DNA from: Verrucomicrobiota bacterium
GTDB taxonomy: Bacteria > Verrucomicrobiota > Verrucomicrobiia > Limisphaerales > JAEYXS01
Assembly: GCA_023431185.1 (NCBI GenBank)
Contig: JAEYXS010000112.1
Location: 12,952 to 76,951 of the forward strand
Direction of reading: 5' to 3'
Length of the DNA stretch: 64,000 nucleotides
The notes under the pieces were generated by a model. It saw only the letters and a program-made list of their open reading frames with translations. It was not told the DNA's origin and searched no databases. Below are positions 1-7,841 of the stretch, piece after piece; position 1 is the first letter of the stretch; every line of letters starts with the position of its first letter. Made by a program: the position numbers and the translations under genes.

Positions 1-1162
1 TCACATCCTTGTTGATGAACGGCGTCCGCCCGAACTCGCCCATCCAGACCACCAAAGTGGAATCCAGCATCCCCCGCTCTTCCAGATCGATGAGCAACGT
101 CGGCAACGTCTGGTCCGTCATCGGCAGATGATACTTCTGGATGATCGGGAACATCCGGGTGTTATCGAACCCATGCGTGTCCCAGCCGCCTGACGTATCA
201 CTGCGCCCGCCGATGCTCGAAGAAAAATAGACCGTCGTGAATTTCGCCCCCGCTTCCGTCAACCGCCGCGCCAGCAGGCAGCTTTGCCCGTAGGTCGAGC
301 GCCCATACGAATCACGCACTTTCTGAGGCTCCGCCGCGATGTTGAACGCATCCCGCAGTTGCGTGGAGTCCAGCATCCCGAACGCCTTCTCATAATACGC
401 ATCCAGCCCCTTCGCCGTCGCCGAGATCTCGTTCAATCGCGACTGCTTGTCGATGATCTGCTGCAACTGCCGCCGGTCCCGCAAACGCTCCATCGAGAGA
501 TTGGACGGCAGGCTCAGTTCCGGCAGCGCAAAGTTCGCGGAGTTCGGATCCTGCGTGAAGAGATACGGGTCATGCTCCTTGCCGAGAAAGCTCGCATGTT
601 GTCCCGGCGTCACCGAACCGTCCGAGATCACATACGGATACGCAATCGAAGTGGGCATCTCCCCGCGATTCGGCGCCAAGGCATCCACCACCGACCCATA
701 GGCAGGGAAAAGCTCGATCGAATCCCGCAACCGCTGGTCATCCACCACCGGCGAACGCCCCGTCAGCGCGTAATACCCGGCCGAGTTGTGGTTCTTCATG
801 TTGTGATAGACCGACCGCACGACCGTTACCTTGTCCATCACCTTCGCCAGCCGCTCCAGCCCCTCGCACAGATGCAGACCAGGCACCGATGTCTTGATTG
901 CTGAAAGCGGTCCCCGCACCCCCTCCGGCGCATTAGGCTTCCGGTCAAACATATCCACATGACTCGGGCCACCCCATTGAAAAAGAAAAATGACCGACTT
1001 CGCCTTCGACTTAAGCGTCTTTTTGATCGCCTCCGCCCGCAAAAGCCCCGGCAACGTCATCCCCAACATACCCAGCCCGCCCACCTTAAGTATCTGGCGG
1101 CGTGACATTTGCGTTTGCAAGTAGCTATTGCAAGCCGATGTACGTGGTCGATTCTGGCTCAT
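1..1162 (-). CDS. DUF1501 family exported protein (3' end outside window)
   Basis: The reading frame is open from an ATG at 1162 to the window edge, so at least 387 residues are present and the C-terminus is missing. A twin-arginine export motif (SRRQILK) followed by a glycine/leucine-rich hydrophobic stretch lies near the N-terminus. A second ATG at 1108 begins exactly at this signal (MSRRQ) and may be the true start. The body has FLFQWGGPSHVDMFDRKP, GYYALTGRSP, GGWDTHGFDN and GEFGRTPFIN, which are hallmark motifs of the DUF1501 family, sulfatase-like proteins abundant in Planctomycetes and Verrucomicrobia. In those phyla the gene usually follows a DUF1549/DUF1553 cytochrome-type gene, which would lie outside this window. 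The enzymatic role is not established. Confidence 0.9.
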   Translation of the reverse strand, partial: MSQNRPRTSACNSYLQTQMSRRQILKVGGLGMLGMTLPGLLRAEAIKKTLKSKAKSVIFLFQWGGPSHVDMFDRKPNAPEGVRGPLSAIKTSVPGLHLCEGLERLAKVMDKVTVVRSVYHNMKNHNSAGYYALTGRSPVVDDQRLRDSIELFPAYGSVVDALAPNRGEMPTSIAYPYVISDGSVTPGQHASFLGKEHDPYLFTQDPNSANFALPELSLPSNLSMERLRDRRQLQQIIDKQSRLNEISATAKGLDAYYEKAFGMLDSTQLRDAFNIAAEPQKVRDSYGRSTYGQSCLLARRLTEAGAKFTTVYFSSSIGGRSDTSGGWDTHGFDNTRMFPIIQKYHLPMTDQTLPTLLIDLEERGMLDSTLVVWMGEFGRTPFINKDV

Positions 1163-1563
1163 GACTCTCTTAATTCGACGTTTTCACACCCTGATTCCTT
1201 CAACGAACTTCTTCTGCGTATCCGGGCGCAAAAAAGCATTGGTGACTCATCACCACTACCATTATCAGACGCCCTCATGCAAGGCACGGTTACCCTCATT
1301 TTCACCCCCGTAATCGTTCTCGTCGTCGTCCTGAACCCCGCACCTTTTGGTCGGAGCGTCCTCGAATCCCTCTTCTCGTTCTTCATACCTCGCACCTTAC
1401 CAGTTCCAGTATGACATCCGCTGTCATACTGGAAAAATATTTGAAAATAATTTTTCCGCTCAGAATTGAAAACCAATAGGCAACCACCCCCTTCCCTCCC
1501 TCTCACTTTCTTGCAATCTTCTATCCCCTTGTTTCGCCAGTTTGTCTGGCGCATACTTGATAC
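1163..1563. other. intergenic region between divergent genes, with a perfect inverted repeat
   Basis: No convincing gene was found in these 400 bases between the leftward DUF1501 gene and the rightward pair starting at 1564; short open frames here have no family features. The stretch is more A/T-rich around 1430-1480 than its surroundings. It contains one striking 13-bp perfect inverted repeat, listed separately. Confidence 0.6.
1404..1434. repeat. 13-bp perfect inverted repeat (operator or hairpin)
   Basis: TTCCAGTATGACA at 1404-1416 and TGTCATACTGGAA at 1422-1434 are exact reverse complements separated by 5 bases. No T-run follows the stem on either strand, so it does not look like an intrinsic terminator. 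Its place between two divergent genes fits an operator or a structured 5' leader. Confidence 0.6.
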
Positions 1564-1899
1564 ATGGTCAAGCTGGTTGATAATAACCGCGAAGAAATGC
1601 GCTCCTTCTGGGATTTGATTGCCGGAAAGATCCGCACCTCTCCCGCTGCCATCGACGTCGCCCGGCAAAACATCGTGCGCTGGCTCGCCCAAGGACAAAG
1701 CGCTCCCCACCGTCTCATCGAATGGGATGCCCTCCTTGCTGCGGCGCAGACCGACGAAGCCGGTCTCACCCGGCTGCTGCACACTCTGACTAGCGACGAC
1801 GAGCAAAGCCGTCGTCTCCGCGACTTCCACCCTTTCGCTGGCATACTCACCCGGGAAGAACGCCGTCGCACCAAAGAACTATGCGGCTACCGGCATTGA
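1564..1899 (+). CDS. hypothetical protein paired with a nucleotidyltransferase-like gene
   Basis: This 111-residue protein is not recognised. It is soluble, helical by composition, rich in Arg/Glu and without a signal or membrane segment. Its 3' end overlaps the next gene by 19 bases (1881-1899), so the two are almost certainly translated together. A small protein overlapping a nucleotidyltransferase-like gene resembles the organisation of some toxin-antitoxin modules, in which the small upstream protein is the antitoxin. That role is only an inference from the arrangement. The ATG start is preceded by A/T-rich DNA that could hold a promoter. Confidence 0.7.
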   Translation: MVKLVDNNREEMRSFWDLIAGKIRTSPAAIDVARQNIVRWLAQGQSAPHRLIEWDALLAAAQTDEAGLTRLLHTLTSDDEQSRRLRDFHPFAGILTREERRRTKELCGYRH

Positions 1900-2405
1900 T
1901 CCACCTTCTCACGGCCGCTCGTTCTATCAGCCAATGCGACCGCATTCGGGTCTTGGGCTCCAGTGCCTTGCTTCCCTCCTTCCCTGAATTGGGCGAGCCG
2001 GGCCAGCCTCTGGAAGTATCCTACGATGCCGATCTGCTGATTGAACCTTCGGATGAAAATCTTGCCGCGCTGCTTCACGAAGCTCTCGGTGAAGGCAGCC
2101 TTTTCTCCGGACGCTCCGGCTACCATGCCGACATTCTTCGCCCTTCTATCACCGAAACTCTCTCCCCCGGCTGGCAAGATAGGCTGGTGAAGCTTGACCT
2201 CCCTGGCGATATTGCCGCCCTTTCCCCGGAAGATGTAGCCGTAGTCAAATTGCAGGTAGGCAGGCCCAAGGATCTCACTCTTTGCCGTCACCTGATCGTC
2301 CGTGAGATGTTGACCGTTCAACAGATACGCAGCCGCCTGGATGCCACACCGATGCCGGAAGCTGACGTCATCCACACCTACCGCCGTCTGCAATCAATCT
2401 CTTAA
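1881..2405 (+). CDS. nucleotidyltransferase-like protein (DUF6036/AbiEii-type fold suspected)
   Basis: The 174-residue protein has a GSSALL segment at about residues 27-32, followed by YDADLLIEPS at about 48-57. This fits the G-S...D-x-D pattern of minimal nucleotidyltransferases that have lost or shuffled part of the canonical active site. Further on, LSPEDVAVVKLQVGRPKDL (about 120-138) resembles the 'D-x-x-x-K-L-x-x-x-R-x-K-D' segment seen in DUF6036-type and AbiEii-like proteins. The gene overlaps the preceding small gene by 19 bases. Proteins of this fold occur as toxins, abortive-infection proteins or tRNA-modifying nucleotidyltransferases; which applies here cannot be decided. The family assignment is from motifs only. 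Confidence 0.6.
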   Translation: MRLPALIHLLTAARSISQCDRIRVLGSSALLPSFPELGEPGQPLEVSYDADLLIEPSDENLAALLHEALGEGSLFSGRSGYHADILRPSITETLSPGWQDRLVKLDLPGDIAALSPEDVAVVKLQVGRPKDLTLCRHLIVREMLTVQQIRSRLDATPMPEADVIHTYRRLQSIS

Positions 2406-2451
2406 GAACCTCGCCACCGCCTGCTTGATCGTTTGCCCTTGAGGTTTCATT

Positions 2452-2497
2452 GTAGCTTGGGATTTGGAGCTTTCTTTGAACTTTGAGCTTTGAACTT
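2452..2497. repeat. degenerate heptamer repeat tract (GTAGCTT/TGAACTT type)
   Basis: Reading in 7-base steps gives GTAGCTT, GGGATTT, GGAGCTT, a 4-base break (TCTT), then TGAACTT, TGAGCTT, TGAACTT. The tract is intergenic, just upstream of the oxidoreductase start at 2525, and may be in its 5' leader. Similar 7-bp tracts with other unit sequences occur elsewhere in the window. Confidence 0.6.
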
Positions 2498-2524
2498 CCT
2501 CCCGTTTCGCTTCCCATATTCCCC

Positions 2525-3877
2525 ATGAACCGCCGCCAATTCCTCCGCGACAGCTCTGCCGCCGTCGCCTTGACCGCTGCCGCCACTTACATCCCCACCA
2601 CCTTCGCCGCCGACAAGTCCAAGCGCGTCGGCCTCATCGGCTGTGGCTGGTACGGCAAGTGCGACCTCCTCCGCCTCATCCAGGTCGCTCCCGTGGAAGT
2701 CGTCTCCCTCTGCGATGTCGATTCCAAGATGCTTTCTGATGCTGCCGATCTCGTCTCCACGCGCCAGGTCTCGAAGAAAAAACCGCGCACCTTTGGCGAC
2801 TACCGCAAAATGCTCGCCGAAAAAGATCTCGATATCGTCCTCGTCGCCACGCCCGATCACTGGCATGCCCTCGCTATGATCGATGCCGTGAAAGCTGGGG
2901 CCGATGTCTATGTGCAGAAGCCCACCAGCGTGGACGTCGTCGAAAGCCAGGCCATGCTCGCCGCCGCTCGCAAATATAAACGCGTTGTGCAGGTCGGCAC
3001 CCAACGCCGCAGCACGCCCCATCTCATCGAGGCGCGCGACCAGATCATCAAGACTGGCAAGCTCGGCAAGATCGCCCATGTGGAGATCTGCTGCTACTAC
3101 CACATGCGCGCGCGGAATAATCCGCCGGACATCGCTCCACCAGAAAATCTCGACTACGAGATGTGGACCGGTCCCGCCCCGATGCGTCCTTATAACGACC
3201 TCATCCATCCCCGTCGTTGGCGCGCCTTCATGGAATACGGCAACGGCATCGTCGGCGACATGTGCATCCACATGCTCGACATGGTGCGCTGGATGCTTGA
3301 TCTCGGCTCGCCGCATCGCGTCAGCTCCAGTGGCGGCATCCTCATGGACAAGCAGAGCAAGGCGAACATCTCGGACACCCAGACCGCCACCTTCGAATTC
3401 CCCGGCCTCAACGTCGTCTGGACCCATCGTACCTGGGGCGCGCCGCCTGACCCCGAGTATCCTTGGGCCGCCATCATCTACGGCGAGAACGGCACCCTCA
3501 AAGCCAGCGTGAACAAATACGATTTCATCCCGCGCGGCAAAGGCCAGGCCATCAAGAAAGACGTCGTGATGGAGCTGGAGCAATACCCCGAGGACAAAGA
3601 CGAAAAGGACTTGGAGAAACACGTCGCCCCGGCGATCCGCGGCCACATGAAAGACTTCCTCGCCGCCATTGAGAGCCGCGGCAAACCCGTCGCGGATATC
3701 GAGCAAGGCGTCATCTCCAGCATCGCCAGCATCCTCGCGAACGTCTCGCTGGAAGCTGGCCGCACCTTGCAATGGGACGCCGCCAAAGGCCAGATCGTCA
3801 ACGACCCGGAAGCCAATAAACTCCTCCTGCGCCCCTACCGCGCCCCTTGGACACACCCAACACCAGACAAAGTATAA
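2525..3877 (+). CDS. Tat-exported Gfo/Idh/MocA family oxidoreductase
   Basis: This 450-residue protein starts with MNRRQFLRDSSAAVALTAAA, a clear twin-arginine signal, so the ATG at 2525 is preferred over an in-frame ATG 42 bases upstream. A Rossmann NAD(P)-binding domain follows (GLIGCGWYGKCDLL, then ATPDHWHALAMIDAVKAG, VQKPTSVDV with the conserved Lys-Pro, and QVGTQRRSTPH). The C-terminal part has the Gfo/Idh/MocA alpha/beta substrate domain (GNGIVGDMCIHMLDMVRWML). Exported members of this family are very common in Verrucomicrobia and Planctomycetes and probably act on sugars or glycosides in the periplasm. The substrate is unknown, and no neighbouring gene indicates it. Confidence 0.9.
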   Translation: MNRRQFLRDSSAAVALTAAATYIPTTFAADKSKRVGLIGCGWYGKCDLLRLIQVAPVEVVSLCDVDSKMLSDAADLVSTRQVSKKKPRTFGDYRKMLAEKDLDIVLVATPDHWHALAMIDAVKAGADVYVQKPTSVDVVESQAMLAAARKYKRVVQVGTQRRSTPHLIEARDQIIKTGKLGKIAHVEICCYYHMRARNNPPDIAPPENLDYEMWTGPAPMRPYNDLIHPRRWRAFMEYGNGIVGDMCIHMLDMVRWMLDLGSPHRVSSSGGILMDKQSKANISDTQTATFEFPGLNVVWTHRTWGAPPDPEYPWAAIIYGENGTLKASVNKYDFIPRGKGQAIKKDVVMELEQYPEDKDEKDLEKHVAPAIRGHMKDFLAAIESRGKPVADIEQGVISSIASILANVSLEAGRTLQWDAAKGQIVNDPEANKLLLRPYRAPWTHPTPDKV

Positions 3878-3904
3878 ACGGAACGCTTTCTCCTCCTGAA
3901 CGCT

Positions 3905-3957
3905 TTCAAATGCTCTCCCTCTCCTCTCAACGAAGGCCGGGGTGAGGGGTGAGAGAG
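3905..3957. repeat. REP-like GC-rich intergenic element
   Basis: The stretch has a pyrimidine-rich left part (CTCTCCCTCTCCTCTC) and a purine-rich right part (GGGGTGAGGGGTGAGAG) that can partly pair. This resembles the dispersed 'CTCTCCCTC...GGGTGAGGG' intergenic repeat seen in many bacteria. A shorter relative lies near 32461-32492. Confidence 0.45.
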
Positions 3958-4063
3958 CCAAGCCGCATCAAATATTGCTCGCAGTTTTGGCATTCTCTAA
4001 AAGTTTTCCCCACATGTTCGGATTTGCCCAACCCCTTAAATTGCATTACATCTGGCCCATCGG

Positions 4064-5662
4064 ATGAGACAATTCGACTACCTTGTGCTCGGCAGCGGCA
4101 TCGCCGGGCTCACGTTTGCGCTGAAGGTCGCCCCGCACGGGCGCGTGGCCATCATCACCAAAAAGAACCGCGCCGACTCCAATACCAACTGGGCCCAAGG
4201 CGGCATCGCCGCCGTCACCAGCAAGGAAGATTCCGTGGAGATGCACGTGGCCGACACCCTGGATGCCGGCGCTGGCCTGTGCAAGGAAGCCGCCGTCCGC
4301 TCCATCATCGAGGAAGGTCCCGCACGCATCCAGGAACTCATCGCCCTCGGCACCAAATTTTCCGAAAGGGAAATTCCCCACTCAGCCGGAGCCAAAGAAC
4401 TGGACCTCACCAAAGAAGGCGGCCATTCCAAACGTCGCGTCCTGCATTCCAAGGACGCCACCGGCCGTGAAGTCGAACGCGCCTTGCTCGAGGCCGTCGC
4501 TGGTCAACCGAACATTACGGTATTGGAAAACCATTTCGCCATCGACCTCATCACCACCAGCAAGCTCGGCTACGAAGGCCAAAACCGCTGCGTGGGCGTC
4601 TATGTCCTTACCGAGCCGGGTGTGGTGGAAACTTTTGTCGCACCGGTCGTCTTGCTGGCCACCGGCGGTTGTGGCAAAGTCTATCTCTACACTACCAATC
4701 CCGACATCGCGACCGGTGATGGCGTGGCGATGGCGTATCGTGCGGGGGCTTCCGTGGCGAACATGGAGTTCATCCAGTTCCACCCCACGTGCCTCTATCA
4801 TCCGAAGGCAAAGTCCTTCCTCATCACCGAAGCCGTGCGTGGAGAAGGCGGCGTGCTACGTCGCATGGACGGGCAGGAGTTCATGGAAAAATACGACCCG
4901 CGCAAATCACTCGCTCCGCGCGATATCGTCGCCCGCGCCATCGACAACGAGATGAAGCGCACCGGCTCGGATTACGTGCTGCTGGACATCACGCACAAGC
5001 CCGCCCGCTTCATCATCGATCACTTTCCGACCATCTATCAGAACTGCCTGACTTACGGCATCGACATCACGAAAGAGCCCATCCCCGTCGTTCCCGCCGC
5101 ACATTATCAATGCGGCGGTGTGCTGACCGATCTGGATGGCCACACGGACATCGCTGGTCTTTACGCCGTGGGCGAAGTGGCCTGCACCGGCCTGCACGGC
5201 GCCAACCGGCTGGCGAGCAATTCACTGCTGGAGGGTTTGGTCTGCGCGCATCGTGCTGCGGAGCATCTGCTGAAGAACCCCGAACCCACCATCAATCTCA
5301 CTATCCCTGAATGGCGTCGGGGCGACGCTCAAGACCCGGATGAACTCGTTGTCGTAAGCCATAACTGGGATGAGATCCGCCGTCTGATGTGGGATTACGT
5401 CGGCATCGTGCGCACCACCAAGCGCCTTAAGCGTGCCCAAAAACGTATCAACAACATCCTTGATGAGATCCAGGAATTTTACTGGGATTACATCGTGACC
5501 AGCGATCTTTTGGAATTGCGCAACATCGCCACCGTGGCCGACCTCATCGTGCGTTGCGCCCTGCAACGCCCCGAAAGCCGCGGCCTCCACTACACTCTGG
5601 ACTATCCGAATCCTGATCCCGCATGGGCGCAGAAGGACACGATCATCCGCCGGGAATCGTAG
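4064..5662 (+). CDS. nadB: L-aspartate oxidase
   Basis: This 532-residue flavoprotein would oxidise L-aspartate to iminoaspartate, the first step of de novo NAD synthesis, in the cytoplasm. The FAD-binding G-x-G-x-x-G lies at residues 10-15 (LGSGIAGL). The conserved TNWAQGGIAAV, VLLATGGCGKVYLYTTNP, EFIQFHPTCLY and HGANRLASNSLLEG (about 378-391) segments follow, then the helical C-terminal domain of the fumarate reductase/succinate dehydrogenase flavoprotein family. Length and motifs match NadB rather than SdhA/FrdA. No nadA or nadC is adjacent. The next gene starts 3 bases after its stop, so they are probably cotranscribed. Confidence 0.95.
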   Translation: MRQFDYLVLGSGIAGLTFALKVAPHGRVAIITKKNRADSNTNWAQGGIAAVTSKEDSVEMHVADTLDAGAGLCKEAAVRSIIEEGPARIQELIALGTKFSEREIPHSAGAKELDLTKEGGHSKRRVLHSKDATGREVERALLEAVAGQPNITVLENHFAIDLITTSKLGYEGQNRCVGVYVLTEPGVVETFVAPVVLLATGGCGKVYLYTTNPDIATGDGVAMAYRAGASVANMEFIQFHPTCLYHPKAKSFLITEAVRGEGGVLRRMDGQEFMEKYDPRKSLAPRDIVARAIDNEMKRTGSDYVLLDITHKPARFIIDHFPTIYQNCLTYGIDITKEPIPVVPAAHYQCGGVLTDLDGHTDIAGLYAVGEVACTGLHGANRLASNSLLEGLVCAHRAAEHLLKNPEPTINLTIPEWRRGDAQDPDELVVVSHNWDEIRRLMWDYVGIVRTTKRLKRAQKRINNILDEIQEFYWDYIVTSDLLELRNIATVADLIVRCALQRPESRGLHYTLDYPNPDPAWAQKDTIIRRES

Positions 5663-5665
5663 CGT

Positions 5666-6043
5666 ATGCTGTTGAACTATCTTCGCCAGTTGAACACGGG
5701 GCGGCTGATCCTGTGGTGCTACCTCATCTGGTATCTGATGGTGCTCATCCGTTACTTCGATCCCCGTCCCGGTCTTTGGCTAACCTCACTGGGACTCAGC
5801 GTCATCATCGGTTACGCGCTCTATCTCAGCACGGCGGCCTCGGGAAAGCAGAAGCTGACGCTGGATCGTTGGCAGCTTTTCCGCTTATTCCTGATGCCCT
5901 TCTGCGTTTCAAGCTTTGCGGCCTTGGTGAAAAATGAAGGGTTTATCCTGATCTTCTCCCCCAAGGCCGGCGAAAACATGGCCGCCGTCATCTTGTGTTT
6001 TCTGCTGGTAGCAACAGTAAAACTGCTGCAACGCGGCAAGTGA
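5666..6043 (+). CDS. small integral membrane protein, function unknown
   Basis: The 125-residue product is strongly hydrophobic, with about four predicted membrane segments (near residues 13-30, 37-55, 72-90 and 103-120) and a basic C-terminus (QRGK). It starts 3 bases after nadB and probably shares its transcript. No family is recognised, and the link to NAD synthesis may be only positional. Confidence 0.75.
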   Translation: MLLNYLRQLNTGRLILWCYLIWYLMVLIRYFDPRPGLWLTSLGLSVIIGYALYLSTAASGKQKLTLDRWQLFRLFLMPFCVSSFAALVKNEGFILIFSPKAGENMAAVILCFLLVATVKLLQRGK

Positions 6044-6049
6044 CTTCGG

Positions 6050-6778
6050 TCATGGAGCTGGGATTTGCCGGTGTTTCGACTCCATCCAGATCTGGTAGAT
6101 GACGGCCACTCCGCCCCGCAAGAGCACCGGCAGCACCTTGTTTTGAAAATCTTCCTGCGTCTTGATGTCCGTCATCACGTGGTCGCGGATGTCCAAGTCC
6201 GTCTCCACCGGCTTGTCCGGATAGTTCAGGTTGATCTTGCGCACTTTGCTCAACGTCAGCTTGAGCGTTTCAATCCCCCCAAACTCCATGGGCAGTTCCG
6301 GCTTGTCATCACTGGGCTTGCCCGGTTTGGCTTCTTTTTGCTTCCGGTCGATCTGTTCCTTGATGGCCTGCAGGTTTAGCTGGCCTCCCTTGTCTTCCAC
6401 GATGTTCAGCTCGGCCAGATTTATGAGCAGCAGGCGAAACTGTAACCGTCTTTGCTTGAAGGCCGCCCGATCTGCCTCCACCTGCAGCTCTTCGAAATGG
6501 ATGAACGCCGAGGTGCCGAACTCCGTCGGGTTATACAATTTCAAACCTTCAAACCGCACCCTGCCGGAAAAGACATCCACTTCGGCTCGCTTCAGACTCA
6601 CCTGCAGCCCGGTACCATCCTCCAGACGGCCCACCACCCACGACTGGAAAATGCGGTCTTTCAACAGGACCAGTGCCGCCACCAAAACCACCAGTACAAT
6701 CACGGCACGAAACGCCCAGCGACCGGTGAATTTGAGGATGCGTATGATCACAAGATTGCATTCACAGCCGGATGTCAT
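6050..6778 (-). CDS. AsmA-like membrane-anchored periplasmic protein
   Basis: A basic N-terminus is followed by one membrane segment (about residues 20-40, FRAVIVLVVLVAALVLL). The rest is periplasmic and resembles the N-terminal part of AsmA/DUF748-type proteins (FSGRVRFEGLKLYNP, SAFIHFEELQVEADR, then LLINLAELNIVEDKGGQLNLQAIKEQI). At 242 residues it is far shorter than full AsmA proteins, so it may be a minimal relative. The ATG at 6778 lies inside the upstream gene, a 17-base overlap. A GTG at 6751 is an alternative start that avoids the overlap. Proteins of this family are associated with outer-membrane lipid or protein traffic; the assignment is tentative. Confidence 0.7.
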   Translation of the reverse strand: MTSGCECNLVIIRILKFTGRWAFRAVIVLVVLVAALVLLKDRIFQSWVVGRLEDGTGLQVSLKRAEVDVFSGRVRFEGLKLYNPTEFGTSAFIHFEELQVEADRAAFKQRRLQFRLLLINLAELNIVEDKGGQLNLQAIKEQIDRKQKEAKPGKPSDDKPELPMEFGGIETLKLTLSKVRKINLNYPDKPVETDLDIRDHVMTDIKTQEDFQNKVLPVLLRGGVAVIYQIWMESKHRQIPAP

Positions 6779-7370
6779 CCGGCCTTACTTCCAGGCACTC
6801 GTCCTGGTCCTCCCACACAATGGCGGGATAGTGGTCCAAGAAGGGCGGCAACAGCTGCTTGGCCGCTTCCACCATCAGTTTTTCCACCCCCGTAGCAGCA
6901 GCCTCAAACGCCTGGTCATAATTCGGCACCGCCTTGCGCTGCCGGTCATCCCAGTGCGCCACCGCATGGATGGGCGCATACTTGTCCGCCCATTTCTTCA
7001 AGGGTGCCTGTAATTCTGGTACTATATCATCAAACGGCACCCCCGGCTCGCCGCAAGAGTGACAGATCAATCCCGTCTCCAGCACATCACGGGTCACCAT
7101 CGGCAGGAGCGGTGCTCCACAGCAGGAGGCAACCGTCCACGCGCGAGGAATGGAAACCAGCCGCTTCTGCCATATAGCACGGTCTCCTCCCGCTTGGCAG
7201 GCCAACCGCAAGGACCCCACCAGCGGATGCGACATGCGCCACACCTTGCCCTCCAGTTGCCCAAACGTCTGGGCCAGCCAGCGGGCCAGCGTCAAATCGT
7301 CCAAACTCAGAAAATACCCCTCGTATTCACGCCAGAGACGGTCCATCGGGGATTCGTTGATTTCAGCCAT
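6762..7370 (-). CDS. hypothetical protein with a putative zinc-binding cysteine pattern
   Basis: This 202-residue soluble protein is not recognised. The ATG at 7370 (MAEINESPMDR) is preferred over a TTG 51 bases upstream. It carries an ASCCGAP pair and, about 20 residues later, GLICHSCGEPG, giving a C-C...C-x-x-C arrangement that could bind zinc. The rest is helical and rich in Trp and acidic residues. It overlaps the AsmA-like gene downstream by 17 bases, which suggests joint translation. Confidence 0.65.
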   Translation of the reverse strand: MAEINESPMDRLWREYEGYFLSLDDLTLARWLAQTFGQLEGKVWRMSHPLVGSLRLACQAGGDRAIWQKRLVSIPRAWTVASCCGAPLLPMVTRDVLETGLICHSCGEPGVPFDDIVPELQAPLKKWADKYAPIHAVAHWDDRQRKAVPNYDQAFEAAATGVEKLMVEAAKQLLPPFLDHYPAIVWEDQDECLEVRPDDIRL

Positions 7371-7664
7371 TGCTGCTTCAAAGTGTGAGAGTGTGTCCCC
7401 TGGCGCAAGCGGCAATCGCAAGAAATCCTGATTTTAGGCTGATTTCTGTACGAACCATCTCTTTTACACCCACGACCGGTGGTATATATGGCCTTTAGAA
7501 AAGGTTCAGCGGCCAAAATGCCAGCGAGGATTCCAACTATTCACAGAGCCTTGTTCACAGCCGTGAATAACCTTCATAAAAGCCCCCTTTTACGGACTTT
7601 CTTAGGGCTTTTTCCGAAGTGACCCCAGCTAATAACTTGTTAAGCAAAATTTGTGAAAAAATTC

Positions 7665-7692
7665 TTTACACCACTACAGGTAGTGTTATGTT
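7665..7692 (+). promoter_or_regulatory. nrdJ promoter
   Basis: TTTACA at 7665-7670 and TATGTT at 7687-7692 are separated by 16 bases, a fair sigma70-type promoter about 130 bases upstream of nrdJ. The NrdR box occupies the spacer, so a bound repressor would block RNA polymerase. Confidence 0.55.
7671..7686. promoter_or_regulatory. NrdR box
   Basis: CCACTACAGGTAGTGT matches the known NrdR consensus ACACWATATRTWGTGT at 13 of 16 positions by my count, with 6-bp perfectly paired arms (CACTAC/GTAGTG). NrdR is the ATP/dATP-sensing repressor of ribonucleotide reductase genes, and the site lies upstream of one. A weaker half-matching site may sit about three helical turns upstream (7641-7656); NrdR sites usually come in pairs. 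Confidence 0.65.
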
Positions 7693-7727
7693 GCGGATTG
7701 TTCCCCTACTAAAAGGGGTCCATAACC

Positions 7728-7841
7728 ATGAAAGTGACTATGAGACCCCTCAAAAAAGGTGAATTTGTTGTTCTTTTTTGCACCCTAGTTCAGTCAAAAA
7801 CAAATTTAGCCCGAAAGGATTCCCATGATCGACGCCCGTGA
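7728..7841 (+). CDS. possible 37-residue leader peptide overlapping nrdJ start
   Basis: An ATG at 7728 opens a 37-codon frame that begins MKVTMRPLKKGEFVVLFC and ends with a TGA at 7839-7841, 14 bases past the nrdJ start in another frame. An AGGGG sequence lies about 9 bases before the ATG, inside a short hairpin. Such an overlap could couple or attenuate nrdJ translation. It may also be chance: no family is recognised. Confidence 0.3.
   Translation: MKVTMRPLKKGEFVVLFCTLVQSKTNLARKDSHDRRP

Larger units (their letters stand above)
7371..7824. other. long intergenic leader region upstream of nrdJ
   Basis: These 454 bases are more A/T-rich than the flanking genes. They contain an inverted repeat of 7 bp (TATTCAC 7539-7545 / GTGAATA 7564-7570), a probable promoter with an NrdR box (7665-7692), a small GC hairpin (CCCCT/AGGGG near 7703-7718) and a short open frame overlapping the nrdJ start. 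No B12 riboswitch was recognised. Confidence 0.5.

Noticed and set aside
284..904. 206-codon open frame on the plus strand
   Set aside because: It is antisense to the DUF1501 gene and Arg/His-rich as expected of a shadow frame.
2447..3961. 504-codon open frame on the minus strand
   Set aside because: It is antisense to the clear Gfo/Idh/MocA gene; its composition (Asp/Ala/Val-rich) is typical of a shadow of GC-rich coding DNA.
7440..7824. B12 riboswitch upstream of the B12-dependent nrdJ
   Set aside because: I could not find the conserved B12-box or the long branched structure; the promoter lies only 130 bases before the gene.
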